Of a stretch of 64,000 nucleotides of DNA, positions 19,235 through 28,347 are shown piece by piece. Each line of letters begins with the position of its first letter. The first letter of the stretch is position 1. The notes below the pieces were generated by a model that was not told where the DNA came from, ran no database searches, and saw only the letters and a list, made by a program, of their open reading frames with translations. This DNA is from Streptomyces bacillaris (lineage in GTDB: Bacteria > Actinomycetota > Actinomycetes > Streptomycetales > Streptomycetaceae). Position numbers and translations under genes: made by a program. The DNA lies in the NCBI RefSeq assembly GCF_003268675.1, contig NZ_CP029378.1:1364001-1428000 (forward strand). The letters are read 5' to 3'.

Positions 19235-19920
19235 CTACGCGAAGATCGCGTCGATGGCGGCGGCGCCCCGTGCGCCGGCGCGGGGCAGGAAGTGGGAGTA
19301 CTGCCGCAGCGTGAACCCGGGGGCGGAGTGCCCCAGCCGGCGTGCCAGGGAGACGATCGATTCACCAGCCTCCAGTTCCTCGGAGGCCAAGAAGTGGCGC
19401 AGGGCGTGGAAGCCGTGCTCCCGGGACGGCTCCCACACGCGAGCGCCGTCGGCGCCCTCCTCCAGCGGAGCGATCACGCCCGCCGCAGCCAGAGCGGGCT
19501 TCCACACGTAGGGGTTGAAGTAGTCGCGGTTGACGGCCTTCTGTTCGCGTCCTGTCACCAAGAGGCGGTAGGCCCTCGGCCGCCGGTGTTTGGCTTCCAC
19601 CGGCGTCTCGGCAGGAGTCGGAGCGTCCAAGGCAGCGTGACCGGGATCGGCGCGCACTGCTCCGTGTGCTGCTGGAGGGCCCGAGCCACGCTGGACGGCA
19701 GCGGCACGTCCCGTACCTTGCAGCCCTTGGGGAGGGCGAAGCACAGCCTCGCGCACCATCTTGACCTGCCGCCGGACGTGGACGACTTCCGTGGCGAAGC
19801 CAATGTCCTCCCTCCATGGAAAGCCCGAGCGCCTCCCCCTGCCGGAGCCCAAGGCCGACGCGCCGCTCGACGGGCGGGCCCGACACATCGATTGACCCGC
19901 GCTATCTGATCCAGAACGAC
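19235..19920 (-). pseudogene. Site-specific tyrosine recombinase, frameshifted
   Basis: The C-terminal half is intact in one frame: LLVTGREQKAVNRDYFNPYVWKPALAAAG, HGFHALRHFLASEELEAGESI (HxxR), LARRLGHSAPGFTLRQYSHFLPRAG (GH and the Tyr nucleophile), ending AIDAIFA at 19235. The upstream half is spread over two other frames (GLRQGEALGLSME with the box I Arg; FALPKGCKVRDVPLPSSVARALQQHTEQCAPIPVT). So there are at least two frameshifts. It resembles integrases of streptomycete integrative elements and lies beside repeat copy 2. Confidence 0.75.
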
Positions 19921-19934
19921 CACCTCACACTCCG

Positions 19935-20480
19935 TCAGAGACGGCGGGCGACGCCGTGTTCGACCCGGATGCGGCGTGAGAAGTGGGCCTTGCCCTGACG
20001 TTCACGCAGGTCCTCGCACCGGTCCGGGGCATTCTTCTTGAACGTGCGGTGCGGTGGCGTCACGACGCGTCCGCCGACCTGTGCGCTCCGAGTCTCTGAT
20101 AGTCGGCATCGGCAAGTATCTCGACCGCTGGACCGTCGGCCAGGAGCTCGACCAACCCCAACTCGTGGGTGGTGTCCGCGCAGATGCCTGGTGGGGTCGG
20201 GCAGAACGGCAGTCGTCCGTCTCCCTCGGTGAACACCATTGCCTTCACGACGTTCTGCTTGTTCTTGCCGGAGATGCACGTGCTCCGGTCCTTGCGACCG
20301 GGGGCCGGGCGGCGGACACGGATCCCGGTGCCGCCGAAGATACCGGTCTGCCCGGCCTGACCGAGTTGGCCGACAATGTCGGTCAGGCCCTCTGGCGCCT
20401 GCGGCCACGCCCTGGAGCCGATCCGGAGCCGCCCTGTGATGGAGCGCGGTGTGGCAAAGGGCCCGCTCTCGTCCTTCACC
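19935..20480 (-). pseudogene. IS5-type DDE transposase remnant (frameshifted)
   Basis: Segments of a DDE_Tnp_4-like transposase occur in two frames: GTGIRVRRPAPGRKDR, ISGKNKQNVVKAMVFTEGDG, LVELLADGPAVEILADADYQRLGA (the catalytic D region), then VTPPHRTFKKNAPDRCEDLRERQGKAHFSRRIRVEHGVA (the catalytic E region). The first Met and the C-terminus are missing and the frame changes near 20080. No terminal repeats were found. Part of the decayed mobile zone. Confidence 0.7.
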
Positions 20481-20507
20481 ACGCGACAGCGTGAGGTTGG
20501 AAGGCCC

Positions 20508-21491
20508 TCAGTCGCGGCCTGTGGGCGCCAGGCCCTGACCCTGCAGCCAGCGCAGGTGGGCCGGGAGGGTGGCTCCCTGGCCTCCCGCATGGTCGGCGAA
20601 GGGCCAGACCTTGATGGCCTTGGGGGCCGCGTAGCGGTGGTACGCCGCGTAGACGGTGGACGGTGGGCAGACCGGGTCCATCAACCCCGCGCTGAAGAGG
20701 GCGGGAGCCTGGGCGCGCCGTGCGAAGTGCACGCCGTCGAAGTAGCCGAGCGTGGCGAACGCGCGGTCGGGGGCGTCGCGGGTGTGGTGGCGCAGGTAGT
20801 CGACGACTTCGGTGTACGGCCCTTCGGTGGCTGTCTCCGCCCCTCGCCTGAAGTGGCACAGGAACGGCACGTCGGGCAGGGCTGCCGCGATGTCTCCGCC
20901 CGCCAGTCCCGCGACCGCGAGCGTGAGCCCGCCACCCTGGCTGGCTCCTTGTACGATGATCCGGTCGGGGTCGACCCGAGGCAAGCACCGTGCGGCGTCG
21001 ACGGCCCGTACGCAGTCGGTGATGAGGCGGCGGTAGTAGTGCTCACGCGGGTCCTGGATGCCACGGGTCATGAAGCCCCGCACCCATTGGGGGCCACCGC
21101 TCTCGTCGGGGTCAGGAGTGTCGTGTCCCTGGCCGCGGCTGTCGACGACGAGATGGGCGTACCCGGCCGACGCATAGCCGAGGTGATCGGTGGGCAGGCC
21201 GCGGCCGCCGCTGTAGCCGATGTACGTGATCACGGTGGGCAGCGGGCCCCGGGCCCCGGCCGGGGTGATGAACCAGGCGGCAACGGTCTGGCCGCGCCAG
21301 CCGGGGAACCGTAGATCGTGGATGTCCACGGTGGACATCAGCGTGTCGAGGACAGGTGTGAGGCGCGGATCGCCTCCGGCGTCGCGGGACAGCGAGAGGC
21401 TCTCGTCCCAGAAGGCGTCGAAGTCGTCGGGCTCCGGTATCTCCTCGCGAAAAGAGTCCAGTTGATCCGGTCGGAGGTCGGCGAACGGCAT
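20508..21491 (-). CDS. Acetylxylan esterase / cephalosporin-C deacetylase family (CE7)
   Basis: A 327-aa protein matching the AXE1/CE7 family. It starts MPFADLRPDQL and has PEPDDFDAFW, the serine elbow GASQGGG and the C-terminal His in FADHAGGQG. VDSRGQGHD and the FMTRGIQDPREHYYRRLITD loop are family hallmarks. These hexameric alpha/beta hydrolases remove acetyl groups from short oligosaccharides. No signal peptide, so it should act on imported oligosaccharides; in this locus acetylated manno-oligosaccharides are a sensible substrate. ATG 21491 fits the conserved N-terminus. Confidence 0.9.
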   Translation of the reverse strand: MPFADLRPDQLDSFREEIPEPDDFDAFWDESLSLSRDAGGDPRLTPVLDTLMSTVDIHDLRFPGWRGQTVAAWFITPAGARGPLPTVITYIGYSGGRGLPTDHLGYASAGYAHLVVDSRGQGHDTPDPDESGGPQWVRGFMTRGIQDPREHYYRRLITDCVRAVDAARCLPRVDPDRIIVQGASQGGGLTLAVAGLAGGDIAAALPDVPFLCHFRRGAETATEGPYTEVVDYLRHHTRDAPDRAFATLGYFDGVHFARRAQAPALFSAGLMDPVCPPSTVYAAYHRYAAPKAIKVWPFADHAGGQGATLPAHLRWLQGQGLAPTGRD

Positions 21492-21524
21492 GGGGCCTGC
21501 TCTTTCGGGGTGAGGCGTGGTCCG

Positions 21525-21590
21525 GGAGGCCCGATTCTCCCGCCTCCTCCGGCAGCCGCATGAACGCCGGAGGAGGCCGATCGGGCCTCC
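21525..21590 (-). repeat. Nested inverted repeat upstream of the esterase gene
   Basis: Outer arms GGAGGCCCGAT / ATCGGGCCTCC and inner arms CCTCCTCCGGC / GCCGGAGGAGG can fold into one long interrupted hairpin. It is 34 bases upstream of the esterase start. It could be a second-line terminator for the phytase transcript or a leader structure for the esterase. Confidence 0.5.
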
Positions 21591-21683
21591 TGTACTACCA
21601 CAGGTGGGGTGTTGGCAGGATTCCCGCGCACGTACTGCCGCCGCATACCGTGCCGCCGGGGATGCCGCTGCCCTCCACGAGGC

Positions 21684-21720
21684 GAGCCCCTGGCACGTGC
21701 GGGACACGTGCCAGGGGCTC
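21684..21720 (-). terminator. Terminator of the phytase gene
   Basis: A perfect 16-bp stem GAGCCCCTGGCACGTG with its complement and a 5-base loop, 8 bases beyond the phytase stop on the minus strand. Confidence 0.88.
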
Positions 21721-21727
21721 GATCGGA

Positions 21728-23053
21728 TCAGCCCGCGTCGCGGGGATCGAACGACGTGGTGTCGACCGTCAGCGGCTCGGGGAATCCGCCGGCCACGGCG
21801 TCCCACCGGGTGAACTTGAAGTTGGTGCCCTCCCGGTCGCCGTCCGCGGGGGTGTCGTCGCCGTCATGGGTGATCAGCAGGCCCTGCGGGAACGCCGCGC
21901 CCAAGGGCACGTTGACGACCATGGAGCCGTCGGAGTGCTGGACGCCGTCGACGGCCGGGCCGCCGGTGACCGCGAAGGAACCGACGTAGGCGTTGCGGCC
22001 CTCCCGCTCGTACACCGCGAAGGTGTCGTCGCCCTGGCTGGAGGCGAGCACGTACCCGGCGCCGTCGGCGGCGTGGTAGACCGTGACGCCCTCAACGTCG
22101 GCGCTCAGGTGCTTGCCGCCGTAGCCGGGGTCGTTCGCCGTGTCGAGGACGCACTCCTCGTCCGCCTCCTCGTCGTAGGTCCACGGCGTGCCGTACTCGC
22201 GGACCCGGTCGATCAGATCGGCGTCGTCGAACTCCTCGTCGTCGAGCTCGATGCGCCACAGGCCCACGGCTTCCTGCGCGGCGTAGAGGACGCCCTCCTC
22301 CTGGTCGAACGCCATGCCCTCGACCTGCGGACGCTCCCCGGGGTCGCCGCACGGGGCCCAGTCGGTTCCGTCGGGCAGCTCGAAGCTGCCGGGCAGCGAG
22401 AGCGTGTCCTCGGTCTCGTAACCGACCCTGCCACCGCGGTCCTTCAGTTGCAGCAGGCGCAGGCGGGTCTTCTCGCGCTGCGACACGACGACGTAGGCGT
22501 CGTCGTCATCGCTGAACGCGGTGAGCCCGTACGCCGTTCGCTGCTCTTCCACCTCGGACTCGCCGGAGGCGAAGACCGGCTTGACGTCCGGCGCGGTGAC
22601 GTCCTTGAGCGGCGGCCTGCCCGCCGCCACAGCGGTGGGGTCGATGGCGAAGGCGCGGACGCGGTCGCGGCCCCGGTCGCTCACGAGCGCCAGGTCGGTC
22701 TTCTTCCCGCCGAGTTCGAAGCCGTAGATCACGTCCACGTTGTTGAAACGGCCGACCGCGCCCTCCTCGCTCGGCGCCGGGGGCGCGGCGATGTGCTGGA
22801 TCCTCTTGCCGTCGAGACCGTATACATCGAGTCCGGCCTCCTTGAGAGTACCGATGACGATGCTGCGCCCGGGATGCTCCGGGTCGACCCAGACGGCCGG
22901 GTCGTCGGCGTCGGCGTTGCCGCCGGCCGGGTCGTCGTGCACGGCGGGCGTCTCGATGCCGGCGTTGACCAGCACCGGTCCGGAGGCGGGGGCCGGGCCC
23001 CCGGCCACCATGAGCAAGGTGGCGGCAAGGGCGGTAAAAGCGGTGGCGCTCAC
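21728..23053 (-). CDS. Secreted beta-propeller phytase (3-phytase)
   Basis: A 441-aa protein with an N-terminal signal segment (SATAFTALAATLLMVAGGPAPASG) and the beta-propeller phytase pattern: NADADDPAVWVDP, GTLKEAGLDVYGLDG, RFNNVDVIYGFELGG, SDRGRDRVRAFAIDP, then VEGMAFDQEEGVLYAAQEAVGLWRIE and SADVEGVTVYHAADG. These Ca-dependent enzymes release phosphate from phytate outside the cell. GTG 23053 has GAGGAG upstream. It is transcribed leftward with its own terminator. Regulation by phosphate is usual for the family, but no PHO box was identified. Confidence 0.93.
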   Translation of the reverse strand: MSATAFTALAATLLMVAGGPAPASGPVLVNAGIETPAVHDDPAGGNADADDPAVWVDPEHPGRSIVIGTLKEAGLDVYGLDGKRIQHIAAPPAPSEEGAVGRFNNVDVIYGFELGGKKTDLALVSDRGRDRVRAFAIDPTAVAAGRPPLKDVTAPDVKPVFASGESEVEEQRTAYGLTAFSDDDDAYVVVSQREKTRLRLLQLKDRGGRVGYETEDTLSLPGSFELPDGTDWAPCGDPGERPQVEGMAFDQEEGVLYAAQEAVGLWRIELDDEEFDDADLIDRVREYGTPWTYDEEADEECVLDTANDPGYGGKHLSADVEGVTVYHAADGAGYVLASSQGDDTFAVYEREGRNAYVGSFAVTGGPAVDGVQHSDGSMVVNVPLGAAFPQGLLITHDGDDTPADGDREGTNFKFTRWDAVAGGFPEPLTVDTTSFDPRDAG

Positions 23054-23404
23054 GATACTCCTCAGTAGGGGACAGCCGGTCGAAACCGTAGAAGCCGTGG
23101 TTGGAGACGACCGGAAGCAGAGATGAACGACAGCCGCCCCGTCAGTTCTCTTCGTTCATGGAAGCTCCGCCGACCTCGGTCAGGAGCCGGAGCCGGGATC
23201 CGCTCGTGAGGGCGGCGGTCTGGAGCGCTCCAGGAGGCATGTCGCTCGGACGGCGCAGGCGGCCCGGGGACGACCGGGCCGCCGCCGGATGCAACGCGTC
23301 CGCGGCGAGGGCTTTCGGAAGCCGACGCTCACGGGGAGCGGTCCGGGGGCGGCGCCTGTCCGCCGTGGTCGGCAGGCGTGGCGCCGCTCCGGGGGCATGA
23401 ACGA
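23054..23404. other. Intergenic stretch between phytase start and mannanase stop
   Basis: About 350 bases without a supported gene. It must contain the phytase promoter and the end of the mannanase transcript. I saw no strong hairpin or operator. Confidence 0.5.
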
Positions 23405-24685
23405 TCAGCCGTCCGCCGAGCTGCCGCGGACCACGCAGGAGCGGTTGTTCTCCCAGCCCCAGCCGTCACCGTCGGGGTCCGAGGAACCGGACAGGCAGTA
23501 GGGGTAACCGTTCGGGGCCGTGCCCCCCTCACCGCTGCCCGGGTCCGCCGAGCTGCCGCGGACCACGCAGGAGCGGTTGTTCTCCCAGCCCCAGCCGTCA
23601 CCGTCGGGGTCCGAGGAACCGGACAGGCAGTAGGGGTAACCGTTCGGGGCCGTGCCGCCCCCGCCGCCGGGGACGTCACCGTAGACCGTCGCGGGCTCGG
23701 AGGTGGTCGAGATTCCGTTGGCCCCGGTGAGGAAGCGGCTGCCCCAACTGGTGGGCGCGTCCGCGTCGAAGCCGTTGACCATGTCGAGGTACTCGACTCC
23801 GCTCCCGTTCCCGCTCCAGGACCAGCCGATGTATCCCACCTTCAGCGACTGGGCGGTCGCCATGATGGCGTCCTCGTCCGGGTTGCCGTCGCTGTGCGCG
23901 TCGCCGAACTCGCCCACGACGATGGGCAGTCCGTTGTTCACGAAGTGGTTGAGGTAGTCCCGCACCTCGGCAGCGGTGTCGTACACCCCGTACATGTGGA
24001 TCGAGAAGATGGTGTTGCGGTCCGGGTCGGAGGCGAAGACGGCGGCGGCGTTGGTCCTCATGGTGTTGGACCAGTCCTGGCCCCAGTTGGGTGCGTCCAC
24101 CATCAGCGCGTGGTGGAGGCCGGCGCCGCGGAGCTTGCCGATCGCGTTCTTGGTGGCCTCGGTCCAGGCGGTGTAGCCCGTGTTGCCGAAGGGCTCGTTG
24201 CCGATGTTGATGACGACGTAGTTCTCCTGTCCCTCCAGGGCGCTCCTGACGTCGACCCAGTAGTCCGCGGCCTGGTCCAGTGATGCGGCGGCACCGTCTT
24301 CTCCGTAGCCGGTCGTGTCGTGCACCTCCAGCACGCAGATCAGCTTGTTCGCCTTGCACTGGCCGATCAGGGAGGAGACTTCGGAGGCGCTGGTCCTGGT
24401 CCAGCGGTCCCCGCTGCCGAGGACGATCCGGACCGTGTTGGCGCCGGTGGCGGCGATGTCGGCGAGCGAGCCGGTCTCACTCGGGTACCAGACGTGGGCA
24501 TGGTTCACGCCACGCATCACGAACTCGTTCCCGTTGGCCTCGTACACACGACCGTCGGTGACCCGCAGCCCCGTGGCGGCTGCCGCGCTGGTGGCCGTTC
24601 CGAAGACGGCCAGCACGGCACCGACCAGGCCGGCCACGGTCATGGCGACGACCGTATACAGGGTGTTTCTCCGCGGAGGTTTCAT
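23405..24685 (-). CDS. Secreted GH5 beta-mannanase with two C-terminal CBM10-type modules
   Basis: A 426-aa enzyme. A signal peptide (PPRRNTLYTVVAMTVAGLVGAVLAV...ATSAAA) precedes a GH5 catalytic domain: MRGVNHAHVWYP, TVRIVLGSGDRW, the acid/base Glu in INIGNEPFGN and the nucleophile Glu in IVVGEFGDAH. This set is typical of actinobacterial endo-1,4-beta-mannanases. A linker leads to two almost identical ~44-residue modules (GYPYCLSGSSDPDGDGWGWENN, Cys-rich, CBM10-like) that bind insoluble polysaccharide. ATG 24685 is chosen over TTG 24697 because GAGGAGAG lies just upstream. A putative operator lies 155 bases upstream. Confidence 0.92.
   Translation of the reverse strand: MKPPRRNTLYTVVAMTVAGLVGAVLAVFGTATSAAAATGLRVTDGRVYEANGNEFVMRGVNHAHVWYPSETGSLADIAATGANTVRIVLGSGDRWTRTSASEVSSLIGQCKANKLICVLEVHDTTGYGEDGAAASLDQAADYWVDVRSALEGQENYVVINIGNEPFGNTGYTAWTEATKNAIGKLRGAGLHHALMVDAPNWGQDWSNTMRTNAAAVFASDPDRNTIFSIHMYGVYDTAAEVRDYLNHFVNNGLPIVVGEFGDAHSDGNPDEDAIMATAQSLKVGYIGWSWSGNGSGVEYLDMVNGFDADAPTSWGSRFLTGANGISTTSEPATVYGDVPGGGGGTAPNGYPYCLSGSSDPDGDGWGWENNRSCVVRGSSADPGSGEGGTAPNGYPYCLSGSSDPDGDGWGWENNRSCVVRGSSADG
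23411..23657. repeat. Tandem duplication coding for the two CBM10 modules
   Basis: Two copies offset by 132 bases (44 codons) are identical over ~115 bases, 23411-23525 and 23543-23657, synonymous sites included. Such identity indicates very recent duplication or ongoing gene conversion inside the mannanase gene. Confidence 0.9.
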
Positions 24686-24839
24686 GTCTCTCCTCAAGTG
24701 GGGGCTGCAACAGCCCTGGCGGTTGGTCCGGGAAGATCAACGGCATTCCGGGTACGGCTTGTCGAGCGGCTCGGCCGATAACTGCGCGTGCCGCACGGTC
24801 CGGGGACGGCCTCGGCGGGCGGTCGGCGTGCTACCTCCT

Positions 24840-24853
24840 GGACAACGTTGCCG
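24840..24853. promoter_or_regulatory. Putative LacI-type operator upstream of the mannanase gene
   Basis: GGACAACGTTGCCG is an imperfect copy of the palindrome TGACAACGTTGTCA found elsewhere in the locus. It lies 155 bases upstream of the mannanase start. Confidence 0.5.
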
Positions 24854-25266
24854 TCGCCTGAACGGAGGGCGGGAATCGGATCGCGTGAGTGACGTTCGCC
24901 TGGTAACGCGCTGGCACCGATGAGCACCTGCGGACGGAAGCAGCCCCGGGGCCACTGAGTTGCGGAACCCCGGTTTCCCGACAGAGGCCGGATGTCGCAC
25001 CCATATGAGGCACCGAATGTTCCAGCCATGTCAATAGGCGTGTCGCAGAGGTTTCACCCCCCGTTCCGCGAAATTCGAGAACGCCGCGAGCATGCGCTCG
25101 GCCGACCGCACCAGAATTCGCCCCGCCCTCTCGGGACGGTCGTCGATAACAGGAGGTCGGCAACGCCCGGCCACCTTCCGCTCGGCGAAGAACCGCTTCG
25201 ACGACAAGGCGACAGGCGTGGCCCCTCCCCCGCCGTCCGTGAGATTTTGCGAATCATTTACTTAAC

Positions 25267-25294
25267 TAAACCAGTTTACTAGACAACGTTGTCA
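25267..25294. promoter_or_regulatory. Paired palindromes upstream of the ROK kinase operon
   Basis: TAAACCAGTTTA (25267-25278; 5-bp arms) is followed after two bases by AGACAACGTTGTCA (25281-25294; 12-bp perfect core GACAACGTTGTC). They end 53 bases before the ROK start, a position fit for repression. Both have the symmetric CG/CA-centred form of LacI-family operators, and a LacI gene lies 5 kb downstream. Confidence 0.65.
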
Positions 25295-25347
25295 GAAGCG
25301 GGCACAGTGGCGTTCCTGAGCGATGCACCCCCAGGAAAGGGCAGAAC

Positions 25348-26307
25348 GTGACGGTGTACGGAGCACTCGACATCGGCGGTACCAAGATCGCAGGGGCGCT
25401 CCTCGACGGGAAGGGCCGTCTCCTCGCACGGGCGCAGCGCGCGACTCCGGCCGACCGGCCTGCCGCCGATCTGGCGGCGGCCGTGATGAAGGTGCTGGAC
25501 GACCTGGCCGCGTTCCCGGCCTGGGACGAGCTGTCCTGCATGGGCATTGCCAGCGCGGGGCCCGTCGATACCGACGCGGGCACGGTCAGTCCTGTCAACA
25601 TTCCTGGCTGGCGCGGCTTTCCGCTCATCGATCTTGTGCGCACACACCCTCGGCTGCCGCTGAGTGTCCTCCCTGTTCTCGTGGGGGACGCTGTCGCCAT
25701 GACGGCGGCCGAGCACTGGCTCGGCGCCGCGCGCGGGTTCGACAACGCCCTCTGCATGGTGGTGTCCACCGGGGTCGGGGGCGGACTGGTCCTCGGCGGG
25801 AGAGTGCATGCCGGACGCACCGGCAATGCCGGGCACATCGGCCACATCACCGTCGACCACGAGGGCCCGCGCTGCGCGTGCGGGGCCCCGGGATGCGTGG
25901 AGAGTCTGGCGAGCGGAACGGCGATCGCCGCACACGCCCGCGCGCTCGGATGGACGGCTGAGCCCGGTGCGCCAGCGCACGCCGCCGCGGTCGCCGCGGC
26001 GGCCCGCGAAGGGGACGAGCGGGCTCTTGCCGCCTTCCGGAGATCGGCGCGAGCACTGGCCGCGGCGATCGCGGCGACGGCAGCCCTCGTGGAGCTCGAT
26101 CGGGTGGTCATCGGCGGCGGCGTGGCGCAGGCCGGCGACGTCCTGTTCTCCCCGCTCCGGCAGTACCTGGACGACTACGCCGTACTCGACTTCACCCGTG
26201 GATTCTCCGTCGTCCCCGCCGGCCTCGCGCTGAACGCCGGTCTCATCGGAGCGGCAGCCACGGCATCCGCCGAAACCATGTCCCCCGCCGGGATGCCGCA
26301 CTGCTGA
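25348..26307 (+). CDS. ROK-family sugar kinase (manno-/fructo-/glucokinase type)
   Basis: A 319-aa kinase. The N-terminal phosphate-binding motif DIGGTKIAGALLDG, the sugar-binding region GHIGHITVDHEG and the zinc motif CACGAPGCVES are all present, as are GVGGGLVLGG and IGGGVAQAG. There is no N-terminal HTH, so it is an enzyme rather than a ROK repressor. It should phosphorylate a hexose in the cytosol; the following mannose-6-phosphate isomerase makes mannose the likely substrate. GTG 25348 has AGGAAAGG upstream. manA begins 46 bases downstream, so the two probably form one operon under the paired palindromes. Confidence 0.92.
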   Translation: MTVYGALDIGGTKIAGALLDGKGRLLARAQRATPADRPAADLAAAVMKVLDDLAAFPAWDELSCMGIASAGPVDTDAGTVSPVNIPGWRGFPLIDLVRTHPRLPLSVLPVLVGDAVAMTAAEHWLGAARGFDNALCMVVSTGVGGGLVLGGRVHAGRTGNAGHIGHITVDHEGPRCACGAPGCVESLASGTAIAAHARALGWTAEPGAPAHAAAVAAAAREGDERALAAFRRSARALAAAIAATAALVELDRVVIGGGVAQAGDVLFSPLRQYLDDYAVLDFTRGFSVVPAGLALNAGLIGAAATASAETMSPAGMPHC

Positions 26308-26353
26308 CACCGTCGCGTGCCGCCCTCGGCGGCAGCCCCGGAAGGGAACATCC

Positions 26354-27577
26354 GTGGATCGACTCCTCAACACCATCCGTCCCTACTCCTGGGGCTCCAC
26401 CACCGCGCTGTCCGAGCTGATGGGCACCGTCGCCGACGGCACGCCACAGGCTGAGCTGTGGATGGGGGCCCACCCAGCGGCCCCCTCTCGGCTGCTCCGT
26501 GCCCACGGCCCCGAGCCGCTCGACGCCCTCATCCGCTCACGGCCGGCCGCCGAGCTCGGAGAAGCGACGCTCCGCCGGTTCGGGCCACGCCTGCCCTTCC
26601 TCCTCAAGCTGCTGGCCGTCGAGTCACCGCTCTCCATCCAGGTGCATCCGGATCTGGCCCAGGCCGCCGTCGGACACAGGATCGAGAACGCGCAGGGGGT
26701 CCCCCTCGACGCCCCCCACCGCAACTACCGGGACGACAACCACAAACCGGAAATGATCGTGGCGCTCAGCGGCTTCGAGGGCCTCTGTGGCTTCAAGCCA
26801 CCCACGCACTGCGCCGACCTGCTCGCGGCCCTTCGGCTCCCCGAACTGGCCCCGCATGTCACAACGCTGCGCGAGGAGCCCGAAGAGCCCGCTCTGCGGG
26901 CCGTGTTCTCCGCCTTCCTCACCGCCCCCGCGCCGCTGGTCGCCGCGGTGGCCGCTTCGGTGGCCCGCGAGGCGGAGACCGCGGAGGAGGGCCGGCCCGC
27001 GTGGCAGGCGTACGACAGGGTCGCCCGGGCCCGTCCGGGCGACCCCGGGCTGCTCGCCGCCTTGATGCTCCAGCACGTGCGACTGGCCCCGGGCGAAGGA
27101 ATCTTCCTGGGAGCCGGCGTCCCCCATGCCTACCTGAGAGGGCTCGGCGTCGAGATCATGGCCTCGTCGGACAACGTCCTCAGATGCGGCCTCACCTCCA
27201 AACACGTGGACACGGAGGAGCTGCTGCGGGTGGTGAGGGCCACCGCCTCGCCCGTACGAGTCCTGCGGCCCGCCGCGCGGGGGGCCGGAGCCGAAGAGGT
27301 CTACGCGGCCCCGGTCGACGACTTCCGGCTGTCGCGCGTCCGCCTCTCCGCCGGATCCTGCGCCGCTCTGGATGCGACAGCACCCCAGATCCTCGTCTGC
27401 ACGAGCGGCAGCATCCGACTGAGCAGCGGCTCACGCGGCTCGTTGACCCTGAGGCCGGGTGAGTCCGCATACGCGCCGGCCGGGGATCAGGTGACTGTCC
27501 GAGGCGAGGGTGAGGTCTTCCGGGCGACGGTCGACGCGGGGCACGGGCACAGGCACAGGCGGAGAAAGTACGGATGA
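26354..27577 (+). CDS. manA: Mannose-6-phosphate isomerase, class I
   Basis: A 407-aa metalloenzyme interconverting mannose-6-phosphate and fructose-6-phosphate. Zinc ligands are visible: Gln and His in SIQVHPD, Glu in NHKPEMIVALSGFEGLCGF, His in GAGVPHAYLRGLGVEIMASSDNVLR. PYSWGS near the start and RCGLTSKHVD are family signatures. GTG 26354 follows GGAAGGGAA. As second gene after the ROK kinase it completes the route from mannose to glycolysis. Confidence 0.95.
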   Translation: MDRLLNTIRPYSWGSTTALSELMGTVADGTPQAELWMGAHPAAPSRLLRAHGPEPLDALIRSRPAAELGEATLRRFGPRLPFLLKLLAVESPLSIQVHPDLAQAAVGHRIENAQGVPLDAPHRNYRDDNHKPEMIVALSGFEGLCGFKPPTHCADLLAALRLPELAPHVTTLREEPEEPALRAVFSAFLTAPAPLVAAVAASVAREAETAEEGRPAWQAYDRVARARPGDPGLLAALMLQHVRLAPGEGIFLGAGVPHAYLRGLGVEIMASSDNVLRCGLTSKHVDTEELLRVVRATASPVRVLRPAARGAGAEEVYAAPVDDFRLSRVRLSAGSCAALDATAPQILVCTSGSIRLSSGSRGSLTLRPGESAYAPAGDQVTVRGEGEVFRATVDAGHGHRHRRRKYG

Positions 27578-28275
27578 TCCGCTATGTCCGCCGTTCCATT
27601 GAACCGGTCTACCTCGCTCTCGGGCGGGCGGTCCCTGGGCCCTCGAAGCCGTGCCCTGATATCGGCCTTTCCTGTCCGGTCCTCACGGGTCGTCGGTGAA
27701 TTGGGACCCAGTGATTCGAGGAACGCGGAAAGCACATTTCGGAATTCCCGCGCTTCTTCCGTTGGCGTGATCAGTATGTCGGTGGTGTTGACCGCGAGGC
27801 AGGTCAGCCGCGGTCCGGTCAGCGTCGGTGATCCGCGCCAAAGCGCCGGGGAGGGCCCTTCTTTGCGCCGACACCAGCATTCCCTTCGGCCGGAGCTGTC
27901 GGGTTCAAGCCCGGGTCGCCTTTCCCCGTACCGGCTCGAAAGCGGCCGTCGCGGCGGCGGGCGGGCCGGTGAGGAAGCGACGTCGAGTGCTCGGCTCGGC
28001 CCATGGGCGCACCCTCCCCCTCTCGTGCAGTGCCTCCACGGCCGAGGCGAGCCGGTAGCGGCAGCACTTCCCTCTTCCACCACAGCGGCACGACCTGACC
28101 CCGGTCGGCGACCGCCACGCCCGCGACTCGTCGGCCGTGGCGCCGGCCAACGAGCGTCGCGTGACGGCCGCGCTCGCCGAGGAATACCTCCGCTCCGTGG
28201 TGGCCGCCCCGCACGGCCGAACGGTCACGCATGGCAAGCACCATGAGCCGGCCACGCCCCAACCCGGTGCGGCAC
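27578..28275. other. Gene-poor stretch between manA and the IS5-type element
   Basis: About 700 bases. Several frames are open on both strands, but none has a convincing start, ribosome-binding site or family resemblance. The plus-frame piece RRVTAALAEEYLRSVVAAPHGRTV near 28155-28225, just before the IS, could be the tail of a disrupted gene. No gene is supported. Confidence 0.45.
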
Positions 28276-28347
28276 TAACTGATCGTTTCAGAATGGGTTG
28301 AGCTGCGGGTCTTGCATTTGTCGATCTTGGTCGGCAGGGCGTCCCGG

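Larger units (their letters stand above)
24686..25347. other. Divergent regulatory region between mannanase and ROK kinase genes
   Basis: About 660 bases with no supported gene between divergent mannan genes. It contains two GACAACGTTG-type palindromes and one TAAACCAGTTTA palindrome, annotated separately. The AT-rich patch near 25250-25280 (TTTTGCGAATCATTTACTTAAC) is the likely ROK-operon promoter. Confidence 0.6.

Noticed and set aside
27487..28083. Minus-strand frame between manA and the IS5 element (AVNTTDILITPTEEAREFRNV)
   Set aside because: It overlaps the end of manA, has no good start and matches no family; kept only as a gene-poor stretch.
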